Source of the DNA: Rhodanobacter thiooxydans | GTDB taxonomy: Bacteria; Pseudomonadota; Gammaproteobacteria; Xanthomonadales; Rhodanobacteraceae | DNA: 64,000 bases | Assembly (NCBI RefSeq): GCF_021545845.1 | Contig: NZ_CP088923.1 | Span: 3,534,001-3,598,000, forward strand | Direction: 5' to 3' | Shown: piece by piece, positions 12,335-21,091 of the stretch | Layout of the letters: each line of letters starts with the position of its first letter | How positions within the stretch are numbered: the stretch's first letter is position 1 | Translations under genes and position numbers: made by a program | The notes under the pieces: generated by a model | Seen by the model: the letters and a program-made list of their open reading frames with translations, nothing else | Database searches by the model: none | Told to the model about the DNA's origin: nothing

Positions 12335-12336
12335 AT

Positions 12337-12756
12337 ATGCGCGCCGACTTCTACCTGATCGACAAGCCGCGCTTCCGCGAGCAGCCGCTGCTGCTGGTCT
12401 GCGAGCTGGCGAAGAAGGCATTCGCCGGCGAGCAGCCGACGCTGATCCTGGCCCGCGACTTTGCCCAGGCCGAGGCGCTGGACGAGCTGCTGTGGGCGTT
12501 CGACGACGACGCGATGATCCCGCACCAGCTGGCCGGTGATGACGACGACGAGCAGACCGCGGTGCTGATCGCGCCGCCAGGCGTGGACAGCGCCGACCGG
12601 CCGCTGCTGATCAACCTGCGCGAGAGCTGCCCCGCCGGCCACTACCAGCGCGTGCTGGAAGTGGTGGCCGCCGACCCGGCCGAACGCGCGGGCTCGCGTA
12701 CGCGCTGGCGCGAGTACCAGCGGCTGGGTTTCGAGCTGCACAAGTACGACATGTGA
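12337..12756 (+). CDS. holC: DNA polymerase III chi subunit
   Basis: Clamp-loader accessory subunit that links the psi subunit and the polymerase to SSB at the replication fork. The 139-residue sequence has the family beginning MRADFYLIDKPRFREQPLLL, the central ILARDFAQAEALDELLWAFDDDAMIPHQL, and the C-terminal GSRTRWREYQRLGFELHKYDM. The start ATG at 12337 is the only one that gives a normal N-terminus; upstream in-frame sequence is translated repeat (NPESRIPNPD). Its 5' leader is entirely repeat DNA, with no obvious ribosome site of the usual type. It follows pepA. Confidence 0.92.
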   Translation: MRADFYLIDKPRFREQPLLLVCELAKKAFAGEQPTLILARDFAQAEALDELLWAFDDDAMIPHQLAGDDDDEQTAVLIAPPGVDSADRPLLINLRESCPAGHYQRVLEVVAADPAERAGSRTRWREYQRLGFELHKYDM

Positions 12757-12813
12757 GCTGGAGCCTGTTCGAAGCTCCCGACGCGGGACGTCGGTGGGCG
12801 CCCGTCCCGGCGC

Positions 12814-15800
12814 TCATGCTGGCATCATCGGGCCGTCCACCACCCGCACCAGCGCGGCCACCAGCTGTTCGCCGCTGAGCGGCTTGCGCAGGAAGCCGTC
12901 CATGCCCGCCGCGCGCGCCTTCGCCTCGTCCTCGCTGCCCTGGCGCGCGGTCACCGCCACGATCGGCAGGCGTAGCCCGGCGTGCTCGCGCTGGCGGATC
13001 AGCCGCGCGATCTGGAAACCGTCCACGCCCGGCAGGTCCAGATCCAAGAGCACCGCGTCGAACTGCGCATGCGCCAGCTCGGCCAGCGCGGCCAGCCCGT
13101 TCACCACGTGCACCACCGCATGGCCCTCGCGCTCCAGCAGGCCGCGGATCACCGCCGCCACGATGGTGTCGTCCTCCACCAGCAGCAGCCGGTAGCTCCG
13201 CCCGCTCGGCCGCTCCACCGGCGCCGGCGCCACCGCCGGGGCGCTCAGCGGCAGCCGCACGCGGAACGTGCTGCCGTGACCCAGCCGCGATTCCAGCTCG
13301 ATGCTGCCGCCCATCATGTCCACCAGCTCGCGGCAGATCGCCAGCCCCAGCCCGCTGCCGGCGCGCCGCTGCGGACTCTCGGCCTGCTCGAAGCGCTGGA
13401 ACAAGCGCGCTTGGCTGGCCTCGGGAATGCCCGGGCCGGTGTCGCTGATGCTGAACTGCAGGCCGCCCTCGATCCGCTGCGCGCGCAAGATGACGCTGCC
13501 GTGCTCGGTGAACTTCAAGGCGTTGTTGGCCAGGTTCAGCAGGATCTGCTTGATCCGCACCGCGTCGCCCAGCAGCTGGGCCGGCAGCTCCTCGGCCAGC
13601 TCCAGCACGAAGCGGATGCCCTTGGCGTGCGCCAGGCCCTGCTCCAGCTGCGCCACGTCCCCCAGCAGTTGCCGCGGCTCGAACGGCACCGGCTCCAGTT
13701 CCAGTTTGCCGGCCTCGATCCGCGCCAGGTCCAGCGCGTCGTTGAGCAGCTTCAGCAGCATCCCGCCGGAGCGCTGCATGGCCTGCGTGTAGTCATGCTG
13801 CTGGCGGTTCAGCGGTGTGCTCAGCAGCAACTCGGCCATGCCCATCACGCCGGTCATCGGCGTGCGGATCTCGTGGCTCAGCGTGGCCAGGAACTGCGTC
13901 TTCGCCGCGCTCGCCGCCTCGGCCAGCTGCCGCTGCTGCTCGACCAGCTGCATGCGATGGCGTTGCGCCATGCGCCGCCGCCAGCCGCGCAGCACCAGCC
14001 CGGCCAGCGCGGCCGCGAGCAGCACGTAGATCGCCCACGCCCACCAGCGCAGCCACGGCGGCGCCTGCACATGGATGCTGATCGGCGTGGCCAGCCCGAC
14101 CCAGCGATCATCGGCACCGGCAGCCCGCACTTCCAGCGTGTAATCGCCCGCAGCAAGCCCCGCAAAATCCCGCTCGGCGCGGTTGCCCGCATCGACCCAG
14201 CCGCTGTCGAACCCGTTCAACCGGAAGCGGTAGTGGTTGACCGCGGGGTTGATGAACGAAGCGAGCCGTACACCCACGCGCAGGTCACGATCGCGCCAAC
14301 CCAGTTGCACCACCTTGCTGTCGAGGGCGATGGCGCGTACTTCGCCGGCGCGTTGCACGTTGAGATACGCCAGCGACAGCGCCGGCAACGAGCCGGCCTT
14401 CTCCGTCTGCAGCAACCGTTCGGGCTGGAACGCCACGACACCGCCGCTGCTGGCGACAAACATCATTCCGCCGGGTGCCATGGCAGTCGCGGTGCCGTCG
14501 AAATTTGCATTCGACAGGCCATGCGCCGGACCAAACGACTTGAAGCGGCGCGTGTGTTGGTCGAACAGCCACAGGCCCGGATTGGCAAACACCCATAACC
14601 GGCCTTGTCGATCCACCCGCAAGTCGCGCAGATCCGACTTGAGCCCCTCGTGGTCGAGGTCGATGCCGTCATCTTGCACGGCATGTCCGTCGGCATACCG
14701 GTAGTGTTCGAGCGCCGAGCCATTGGTGGCCAGCCAGAAGCCGGTCGCATCGAAGGCGAAAGCAACGATCTCCTGCCGCGGTATGCCCGGCACGAAACGC
14801 AGTTTCCCGTCCTTCTCATCCTGCCGCAGCAAACCGCCCTCACTCGCATACCAGAGACTGCCCGCATGGAAAGTGATCTGATCGGGACGCAGGATGCCGT
14901 CGCTGCCCTGCTCCATCGCCACCGGCGCAATGGCCAGGCTGTCGGGGTCGACGACGAACACGCCTTCATTCCATGAGGCGACGTACACCCGTCCAGCGTC
15001 GCCGGCACAGAGCAGCACGGGTCGCGTCACTCGCGCATGGCCAAGATCGATCGAAGCGAGCTTGCCTCGGTCGAGCAGATGGAGCTGGGGCGGGTTGTCG
15101 ATCCACAGGCGGCCACGCGAATCCTCTGCCAGCGACACGATCTGCCCCTGGATGCCCTGCGCGACATGCTGTATCCGGCCGGTCACCGCATCCAGCTTGT
15201 CGATCCAGCCATCGTTGCCACCCAGCCACAACCTGCCATCGCGGCCCATGAGAATCGTCGACGCCGCAATACCGGTCAGGCTGTCGGCATCGTCCGGAAT
15301 GTGGGTAAAGCGGGAGAACCCGCCCCATCCCGGCGGCAGGTAGGCGATGCTGGATTGCTCGAAGGTGATCCATAGTCCACCTTCGCCATCGAGAGTCGTC
15401 TGCCACGTCTTGCTACTGGGCAGCCCACCCTGCAACAGCGGTTGAGCAGCGATCCGCTGCAGCTGTCCATCGGCATGATCCCCGTCGACCTGATCCAGAA
15501 AGACACCTTCGGCCGTGGCTATCCACAGTCGGCCCGATGCGTCGCGGGTGCTGCTCATGATTCGTTGCGATGACAGCTGCCGGCTCGCCAGCGGCCGCGC
15601 CACGCCATCGGCGCCGATGATCAGCAGACCGCCGGTCAGCGACACCCGGATCTCGCCGTGCCCGCCGTCGATGCGCCAGGTCTTGCCCAGGTCGCCGCCA
15701 AACGAGGGATCCACCGGCACCTTGTGCATCGTGCCGTCGGACTCGCGCAGGTACAGGCCACTTTCCGCACCGATCCACAGCCGACCGTCGGCCCCGGCAA

Positions 15801-16413
15801 ACAGCGCCCGCGTCTGGCCGAACGAGGCGGAGCGTTTCCCACCGCCAACGTCCAGCGGTATGTGGTCGAACCCGCCTCCATCCGGTCGCAGGCGATCGAG
15901 GCCGCCCTCCGTGGCCACCCACAACGTGCCGTCGGCCGTCTGTGCCATGCCCCAGACTTCGTCGCTGGCCAGGCTGGCCGGCTGCTTGTCGTCGTGCGTC
16001 CACAACCGGAAGCGCTCGCTCTTCTGGTCATAGGCAGTCAGCCCGGTCGAAATGCCACCGGTCCAGACCCGGTTGTCGCGATCGATCAGAAGGGAATACG
16101 TGGGGTTGGCAGGCAAGGAGTTCGGGTCATCTGTCGCATGCCGAAACACCTTGAAACCGACCCCGTCGAAGCGCACCAGACCACCGGCCGAGCCAAACCA
16201 CATCAGGCCGTTGCGATCCTGTGCCGCGGCGTAGATCGCGCCGCTCGGCAAACCGTCCGTCGTCCCGTAGCGGCGGAACTGCGGCGTCGGCAACGGAGCC
16301 GCCGCCGGTGTGCCCGCCACCACGGGTTCTGCCAGGGCAGCGGGCATGGACACGAACAACGCGCCCAGGACCACGCCCAGCAGCCAAGCGGACAACCTTG
16401 ATCCGTTCCCCAT
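12814..16413 (-). CDS. Hybrid sensor histidine kinase/response regulator with periplasmic beta-propeller
   Basis: The 1199-residue protein starts after GGGGGG at good spacing and has a signal peptide (RLSAWLLGVVLGALFVSM...ALA). Residues about 45-690 form repeated two-component-regulator propeller blades (recurring DRNGLMWFGSAGGLVRFDG-type units with W-x-G/T). A Y_Y_Y domain follows (NHYRFRLNGFDSGWVDAG), then one membrane helix near 784-808. The cytoplasmic half has a HisKA domain with phospho-acceptor His near 846 (ATLSHEIRTPMTGVMG), a HATPase domain (NNALKFTE, DTGPGIP, GSGLGLAI), and a C-terminal receiver (VEDDTIV, acceptor Asp near 1122 in LLDLDLPGVDGF, Lys in LRKPL). No DNA-binding domain is fused and no separate response regulator is adjacent, so the output partner is unknown. 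Many such proteins sense poly- or oligosaccharides; the ligand here is not inferable. Confidence 0.9.
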   Translation of the reverse strand: MGNGSRLSAWLLGVVLGALFVSMPAALAEPVVAGTPAAAPLPTPQFRRYGTTDGLPSGAIYAAAQDRNGLMWFGSAGGLVRFDGVGFKVFRHATDDPNSLPANPTYSLLIDRDNRVWTGGISTGLTAYDQKSERFRLWTHDDKQPASLASDEVWGMAQTADGTLWVATEGGLDRLRPDGGGFDHIPLDVGGGKRSASFGQTRALFAGADGRLWIGAESGLYLRESDGTMHKVPVDPSFGGDLGKTWRIDGGHGEIRVSLTGGLLIIGADGVARPLASRQLSSQRIMSSTRDASGRLWIATAEGVFLDQVDGDHADGQLQRIAAQPLLQGGLPSSKTWQTTLDGEGGLWITFEQSSIAYLPPGWGGFSRFTHIPDDADSLTGIAASTILMGRDGRLWLGGNDGWIDKLDAVTGRIQHVAQGIQGQIVSLAEDSRGRLWIDNPPQLHLLDRGKLASIDLGHARVTRPVLLCAGDAGRVYVASWNEGVFVVDPDSLAIAPVAMEQGSDGILRPDQITFHAGSLWYASEGGLLRQDEKDGKLRFVPGIPRQEIVAFAFDATGFWLATNGSALEHYRYADGHAVQDDGIDLDHEGLKSDLRDLRVDRQGRLWVFANPGLWLFDQHTRRFKSFGPAHGLSNANFDGTATAMAPGGMMFVASSGGVVAFQPERLLQTEKAGSLPALSLAYLNVQRAGEVRAIALDSKVVQLGWRDRDLRVGVRLASFINPAVNHYRFRLNGFDSGWVDAGNRAERDFAGLAAGDYTLEVRAAGADDRWVGLATPISIHVQAPPWLRWWAWAIYVLLAAALAGLVLRGWRRRMAQRHRMQLVEQQRQLAEAASAAKTQFLATLSHEIRTPMTGVMGMAELLLSTPLNRQQHDYTQAMQRSGGMLLKLLNDALDLARIEAGKLELEPVPFEPRQLLGDVAQLEQGLAHAKGIRFVLELAEELPAQLLGDAVRIKQILLNLANNALKFTEHGSVILRAQRIEGGLQFSISDTGPGIPEASQARLFQRFEQAESPQRRAGSGLGLAICRELVDMMGGSIELESRLGHGSTFRVRLPLSAPAVAPAPVERPSGRSYRLLLVEDDTIVAAVIRGLLEREGHAVVHVVNGLAALAELAHAQFDAVLLDLDLPGVDGFQIARLIRQREHAGLRLPIVAVTARQGSEDEAKARAAGMDGFLRKPLSGEQLVAALVRVVDGPMMPA

Positions 16414-16554
16414 CAGTCCCCCCGATCCGGCGCTGCGAGTCTGCGCCGGCCTCGGCCGAAGCCCCATTCCGGCACACGATAGTGCCAAAACCACGTCGCG
16501 GGCGCGAACAGGGCTGCGCAGGGTCGGCGCCAGGAAGCTGGCTAGAATGCGCGG

Positions 16555-18015
16555 ATGTCCCGACGCCTGCGATTGCTGCTCACCGCGTTGGCCGTGGCCG
16601 CGCTGCTATGGCTGCTGTTCGCCGCCGCCGAACGCGCGCTGGCGCTGGCGCAGCGTTTCCTGGATCTGCCGACGTGGCTGCAGTGGACGCTGGGCGGCGT
16701 GCTGCTGGTTTTCGCCGCGACCGGCCTCGCCGTGCTGTGGTGGCTGCTGCGTCCGCGCCGGCGACGCCGGCCGCCGCCGACACCCGATCGCGGCAGCCTG
16801 GAGCAGCGCATCGGCCAGCTGCGCGAACGCGGCGCCGACACCGGCGCGCTGGCGGCCGAACTGGGCGAGCTCGATCGCCGCCGTGCCAGCGCGCGCGTCT
16901 ACGTCGCGCTGTTCGGCGAGATCTCCAGCGGCAAGTCCAGCCTGGTTCGCGCGTTGGCGCCGCATGCGCAGGTGGCCAGCGACGTGCGCGGCGGCACCAC
17001 CCGCGCCGTGGGCCATTACGATGGCCACCTGCCGGATGGCCGCACTCTGGTGCTGGCTGACGTGCCCGGTAGCCGCGAGGCCGGCGGCGAGGCGCACGAA
17101 ACGTTGGCGCGCGAGGAAGCTTTGCGCGCGCACGCGGTGATCTATCTGTGCGCCGGCGACCTCAACCGCGGCCAGGCCGACGAGTTGCGCTGGCTGGCCG
17201 ACTTCGGCAAGCCGCTGCTGCTGGTGCTGAACAAGGCCGACCAGTGGAGCGATGCCGAACGCGATCAGTTGCTAGCACGCCTGCGCCGGCATGCGCAAGG
17301 CATCGCCAGCGCGGTGCTGGCGATCAGTGCCGGCGGCGGCGAACGCTACCAACGCCAGCTTGCCGACGGCGGCACCGAGTCGGTGGAACGCCAGCGCAGG
17401 CCGGCGATCGAACCGCTGCTGCAGGCCCTCGAACGGCTCACCGCGCCCGGCGCCGAAGGCCTGGAGGACCTGCGCGAGAACGCCGTGCTGGCCGGCCTGC
17501 ACCAGCGCACCGGCACGCTGGAAGCGCAGACCCGCGCGGAGGAAGCCGAGCGCATCGTGCGCAAGTACGCCCGCCGCGCCATTGTCGGCGCGCTGGCCGC
17601 GGTGGCGCCGGGCAGCGACCTGGTGATCCAGGGCGTGCTCGCCACCGGCCTCACCCGCGCGCTCGCCGAACTCTATGGCGTGAAAGTCAGCGACGTGCAG
17701 ATCGAGGATTTCGTGCAGCAGGCCCGACTCACCCTGCGCACCGGCAGCTCGATCGTGCTGGCTGTCGCCGGCAACACGATGAAAGCCTTCCCCGGCCTCG
17801 GCACGCTGGGCGGCGGCGTGCTGCACGCCTTCGCCTACGCGCTGATCTTCGACTCGATGGGCCGCGCCCTCGCCGCGTCGCTGGCCGAACGCCGCAGTCT
17901 CGACCAGCACGACGCCGGCGAACGCCTCAAGGAACTGCTCGCCGATACTGGCGGCACCCGCCTGCGCCAGCTGGCCGCGCTGACGATGGAAGCGGTGCGC
18001 GAACGCGCGGATTGA
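16555..18015 (+). CDS. Membrane-anchored GTPase with DUF697-like C-terminal domain (YcjF-related)
   Basis: A 486-residue protein with two N-terminal membrane helices (about 5-25 and 40-63) and a basic stretch PRRRRRPPP. The GTPase domain has a P-loop GEISSGKSS near 121, a switch threonine in RGGTTRAVG, the G3 motif DVPGS, the G4 motif NKAD, and an Era/Der-like core. The C-terminal part (about 340-475) has GlyAla-rich hydrophobic segments (GALAAVAPGSDLVIQG, AFPGLGTLGGGVLHAFAYAL) typical of DUF697 proteins. The cellular role of this family is not established; membrane stress or envelope functions have been suggested for relatives. It starts 141 bp from the divergent sensor kinase and is followed by a long repeat region. 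Confidence 0.8.
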   Translation: MSRRLRLLLTALAVAALLWLLFAAAERALALAQRFLDLPTWLQWTLGGVLLVFAATGLAVLWWLLRPRRRRRPPPTPDRGSLEQRIGQLRERGADTGALAAELGELDRRRASARVYVALFGEISSGKSSLVRALAPHAQVASDVRGGTTRAVGHYDGHLPDGRTLVLADVPGSREAGGEAHETLAREEALRAHAVIYLCAGDLNRGQADELRWLADFGKPLLLVLNKADQWSDAERDQLLARLRRHAQGIASAVLAISAGGGERYQRQLADGGTESVERQRRPAIEPLLQALERLTAPGAEGLEDLRENAVLAGLHQRTGTLEAQTRAEEAERIVRKYARRAIVGALAAVAPGSDLVIQGVLATGLTRALAELYGVKVSDVQIEDFVQQARLTLRTGSSIVLAVAGNTMKAFPGLGTLGGGVLHAFAYALIFDSMGRALAASLAERRSLDQHDAGERLKELLADTGGTRLRQLAALTMEAVRERAD

Positions 18016-18069
18016 GGGGTGGCGGCTGGTGTGCGCGACAGTCGCCTTTCACCATCCGGAGAAAAAGCC

Positions 18070-18345
18070 CAAGAGCTTTCGTCCTCCTGCGGAGGCCGAG
18101 GTACTTCTCTTTTGCTTGTCCAAAAGAGAAGTACCCAAGAGAAAACGACACCCCGCTTGGCGCTTGCCGGGCATCCTGCCCGGCAAGTCCGTGAGCCGGG
18201 GCCGGGCTTTTCGACCGGACTCCTGTCCGGACGAAAAGGAGCCGACATCCCTGTCGACTCCCGCTGCGCGGCCTGTCGACCCCGGCTCACCGCCGCACAG
18301 GGGCCCCGGGTAAAGCTGCGGGCCATCCTGGCCCGCACTCGGTGA
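18070..18345. repeat. Structured repeat element, copy A
   Basis: Read on the plus strand the order is: AGAGCTTTCGT; a small stem CCTCC-TGC-GGAGG; a 15-bp perfect hairpin with 6-nt loop (18100-18135, arms around TACTTCTCTTTTG); CACCCCGCTT; then hairpins at 18163-18187 (11 bp), 18207-18238 (14 bp, one mismatch), 18241-18257 and 18317-18337 (9 bp). The last four have TCC, TCCT or TCCC loops on the plus strand, so the minus strand shows CAGGATG or CAGGGATG. It is an inverted, diverged copy of 18440-18705. The 861 bp from 18016 to 18876 hold these two copies and no credible gene. Confidence 0.85.
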
Positions 18346-18439
18346 TGAAGCTGAAAAGCAACAGCCACAGCAAAGCGTCGCTTAGCTGTGGCTTCGCTCT
18401 CGCTCTTGATCTGGCTCTTCTGAAAAGTGCGCGCTGGGA

Positions 18440-18705
18440 GCGCGCTGCTCTACCGGGGTCCCCTCTGCAGCGGCGGGCGGGTGGAGGAAAAGCCCGCAGG
18501 GTGGCCGGCAGGGATGCCGGCCAGTTTGTCGTCAGCACAGGATGTGCTGTCGACAAACCCCGTAACCCGAGCGCGAACCTTGCGGGCAGGATGCCCGCAA
18601 GGCGCGGAAGCGGGGTGGCCTTTCTCTTTGGTTACTTTCTCTTTGGCCACGCAAAGAGAAAGTAACTCGCGCGCCGAAGGCGCACGAAAGCTCTTGTCTC
18701 TGATG
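18440..18705. repeat. Structured repeat element, copy B (inverted relative to copy A)
   Basis: Reverse-complemented, it gives the same order as copy A: AGAGCTTTCGT; small stem GCGCC-TTC-GGCGC; a 15-bp perfect hairpin with 6-nt loop (18631-18666, arm TTACTTTCTCTTTG); CACCCCGCTT; then hairpins at 18578-18602 (11 bp), 18525-18557 (15 bp, one mismatch) and 18502-18523 (9 bp). The stems differ from copy A in sequence but remain complementary. Here the plus strand shows loops GGA or GGGA, each in a CAGGATG or CAGGGATG context. The 170 bp from 18706 to 18876 contain nothing I can name. Confidence 0.85.
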
Positions 18706-18876
18706 CTTTTCGCTCTGAATGCGGCAAGAGCAAGAGCATCGCGCACGACCGAAGGAAGTCCCTTGTGGACAGAGTGCGCTACAGGGCCACGCAAGAGAAA
18801 AAAGTGACTCGGCCGCCGCTGGCAGATCAAGATCCCTGCTCCCGAACCAACAGCGTCATCGCGCCCAACAAGAACC

Positions 18877-19671
18877 CTATGGTGTGCCGGCAAACGCCGC
18901 GCGCAGCCAGTCGTGCATCAGGCGGTAGCTGCGGGTGGCGGCACGCTCGTCGTAGCGGCAGCCGGGCGAGTTCTCGCCGGTCTCGGTGAAGCAGTGAACG
19001 GCGTGGCCGATCACCACGAACTGCCAGTCAGCGGGGCTCATGCGCATCTCGTCCATGAACTTGTCCGCATCCGGCATGGTGCCCTTGTCATCGGCGCCGT
19101 TCATGACCAGCACGCGCGCCTTGATATTTTTCGCCAGTGCCGGGTTGTCGGTATCCAAACCACCGTGAAACGACACCACCGCGGCCACGTCGGCACCGCT
19201 GCGCGCCAGATCGAGCACGGCCGAGCCGCCGAAGCAGAAGCCGATCGCAGCCAACTTCGATGCGTCGAGCGGCGCGCTGGCGGCCTGCGCCTTCAGCTGA
19301 TCCAACGCCAGATTGATCCGCTTGCGCATCAGCGTGCGGTCGCCGTACAGCGGCTTCACCGCCGCCTGCGCCTGGTCGGCATGGCCCGGCTGCGGGCGCA
19401 CGTTGGCGCCGTACATGTCGGTGAGCAGGATCACGTAATCCTTGCCGGCGATCATCTCGGCCTTCTTTACGGCCACGTCGTTGACGCCATACCAGTTCGG
19501 CACCATCACCAGGCCCGGCCGCTTCGCGCTCGACGCGTCGTCGTAAACCAGTACGCTGTGGAAACGGGTACCGTCCTGGGTCCATTCGATCGGGCGATGC
19601 ACCATCTTCGCCTGAACGGTGAGGCTTGAACCGGCGAGCAACAGCAGGCAACAGAGTCGGGCGATGCGCAT
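18877..19671 (-). CDS. Secreted dienelactone hydrolase family protein
   Basis: Alpha/beta hydrolase of the dienelactone hydrolase family; substrate unknown. The ATG at 19671 follows GGAGGATC, and the product (264 aa) begins with a signal peptide MRIARLCCLLLLAGSSLTVQA. The nucleophile elbow is GFCFGG with Cys near residue 146, where classical dienelactone hydrolases also use Cys. The Asp is probably in NGADDKG near 192, and the His in GHAVHCF near 225. The C-terminus YDERAATRSYRLMHDWL is typical of the subgroup annotated as periplasmic DLH-like proteins. It lies 115 bp downstream of the ubiquinone-type hydroxylase, with palindromic repeats between, and may be an independent unit. Confidence 0.85.
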   Translation of the reverse strand: MRIARLCCLLLLAGSSLTVQAKMVHRPIEWTQDGTRFHSVLVYDDASSAKRPGLVMVPNWYGVNDVAVKKAEMIAGKDYVILLTDMYGANVRPQPGHADQAQAAVKPLYGDRTLMRKRINLALDQLKAQAASAPLDASKLAAIGFCFGGSAVLDLARSGADVAAVVSFHGGLDTDNPALAKNIKARVLVMNGADDKGTMPDADKFMDEMRMSPADWQFVVIGHAVHCFTETGENSPGCRYDERAATRSYRLMHDWLRAAFAGTP

Positions 19672-19696
19672 GATCGATCCTCCGGTGGCATTGACT

Positions 19697-19781
19697 CCCT
19701 CCCCTGCTTGTCCCAAAGGGACTCCCTTCGGTCGCAGGGGAGGGTTGCGGTGCTCCTCCCCCTGCAAGCAGGGGGAGGAGC
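19697..19781. repeat. Two tandem strong hairpins (palindromic repeats)
   Basis: Hairpin 1: arms CCCTCCCCTGC (19697-19707) and GCAGGGGAGGG (19734-19744), enclosing an inner stem GTCCC-AAA-GGGAC. Hairpin 2: arms GCTCCTCCCCCTGC (19752-19765) and GCAGGGGGAGGAGC (19768-19781) with an AA loop, 14 bp perfect. They lie just downstream of the hydroxylase stop on the minus strand and could stabilise or terminate its transcript, although no U-tract follows. A shorter relative of hairpin 2 is embedded in murE (50198-50219). Confidence 0.8.
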
Positions 19782-19786
19782 AAAGA

Positions 19787-21091
19787 TCACAGTCCGGCAG
19801 CGTGCTCCGACAATCGCCGCTTCAGCGGCGTGAGGCGGTCCAGCACGCGCACGCCGATGCCGCGCGCGGCCACCAGCGCCGGTGACTGCCAGGCGTAGAT
19901 GCGGGCCAGAGCATCGAAGCCCAGCGCATCCAGCGTATCGGCGCTGCGCCGGCGCCGCGCATAGCGGCGCAGCACGTGGGCGGCGCCGATGTCGCGGCCG
20001 GCGGCACGCGCGTCGAGCAGCGTGTCGCGCAGTTCGGCCACGTCGCGCAGGCCCAAGTTGACGCCCTGCCCGGCCAGCGGATGCACCGCGTGCGCGGCGT
20101 CGCCCAGCAACACGAAACGGTCGGCCTGGTAACGCTCGGCCAGTTGCAGCCTGAGCGGGAACGCCGCGCGCGGCGTGGCGGCGACGATCCGGCCCAGTCG
20201 GAAATCGCTGGCGACGCCGAGTTCGTCGAGGAAAGCCTGGTCGTCCAGCGCCAGCACGCGCTGCGCCTCGGCCTCGGGCAGCGACCACACGATCGAGCTG
20301 CGCCCGTCGGCCAGCGGCAGCAGCGCCAGCGGACCGCCCGGCAGGAAGCGCTGCCACGCAGTGTCCTGGTGCGGACGTTCGGTGGCGACGTGGGCCACCA
20401 CCGCGCGCTGCGCGTAGTCGCGACCGCGCGTGCCGATGCCAGCCAGTGCGCGCAGCGGCGAGCCGGCGCCGTCGGCCGCCACCAGCAGGCTGGCGGAAAG
20501 AGTCTCGCCATCGGCCAGTTCCAGCTGGATGCGATCCTCGCGCGCCTCGAAACCGCGCACTTCGGCCGGGCACAGCCGGCGCACACTGGCTCCTGCGCGT
20601 CCTGCGCCCGCGGCACTGGCACTTCCCTGTGCGGCGGCCGCTCCTGCGCGTCCTGCGCCCGCGGCACTGGCACTTCCCTGTGCGGCGTCCAGCGCCTGCC
20701 ACAGCGTCCATTGCACCAGGCTGTTCTCGACGATGTAGCCGAGCCGGTCGCGACCCTCGCTGGCGGCGTCGAAGTCGATCGCCGCGCCGCTTGCGGCGTC
20801 CCAGACGTGCATGTGCGTGTACGGGCTGGCGCGGGCAGCGCGGATGGACGTCCAGACGCCCAATTCGTCCAGCAGCATCACCGACGACGGCGCCAGCCCG
20901 ACCACGCGCAGGTCCACCTCGGCATGCGCATCCCAGGCCGCCGGCGCGCGCGCCTCCAGCAGGGCGGTGGCGAAGCCCGCGCGCGCCAGGGCCAGCGCCG
21001 CGGCAGCACCCACCATGCCGCCGCCGACCACGGCCACGTCCAGCGCGGGCGGGCGACGACGCGAAGTCATCTCCTGTGCCGGTGCATTCAT
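19787..21091 (-). CDS. UbiH/UbiF/VisC-family FAD-dependent hydroxylase (ubiquinone biosynthesis)
   Basis: Class A flavoprotein monooxygenase that should hydroxylate the ubiquinone ring; which carbon cannot be fixed from sequence (UbiI-, UbiF- or UbiM-like). The 434-residue protein has the ADP-binding GxGxxG (VAVVGGGMVGAAAALAL), the DG motif VAADGAGSPLR and the family motif GDAAHAVHPLAGQGVNLGLRD. Its ATG overlaps the ubiH stop as ATGA, so the two are coupled, resembling the ubiH-ubiI pair of other gammaproteobacteria. An oddity is a low-complexity insertion around residues 135-167, where a 17-residue unit QGSASAAGAGRAGAAAA is tandemly repeated (51-bp DNA period), at a position where relatives have a short loop. 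The hydrophobic core motifs look intact. Confidence 0.88.
   Translation of the reverse strand: MNAPAQEMTSRRRPPALDVAVVGGGMVGAAAALALARAGFATALLEARAPAAWDAHAEVDLRVVGLAPSSVMLLDELGVWTSIRAARASPYTHMHVWDAASGAAIDFDAASEGRDRLGYIVENSLVQWTLWQALDAAQGSASAAGAGRAGAAAAQGSASAAGAGRAGASVRRLCPAEVRGFEAREDRIQLELADGETLSASLLVAADGAGSPLRALAGIGTRGRDYAQRAVVAHVATERPHQDTAWQRFLPGGPLALLPLADGRSSIVWSLPEAEAQRVLALDDQAFLDELGVASDFRLGRIVAATPRAAFPLRLQLAERYQADRFVLLGDAAHAVHPLAGQGVNLGLRDVAELRDTLLDARAAGRDIGAAHVLRRYARRRRSADTLDALGFDALARIYAWQSPALVAARGIGVRVLDRLTPLKRRLSEHAAGL
20590..20687. repeat. 51-bp-period tandem duplication inside the hydroxylase gene
   Basis: Positions 20590-20636 and 20641-20687 are identical over 47 bp. Because 51 is a multiple of three, the frame is preserved and the protein gains a duplicated 17-residue Ala/Gly-rich unit. 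Confidence 0.92.

Noticed and set aside
18349..18665. Small open frames (about 60-110 codons) in the repeat region
   Set aside because: They translate hairpin repeats in several frames, lack ribosome sites, and differ between the two copies of the element.
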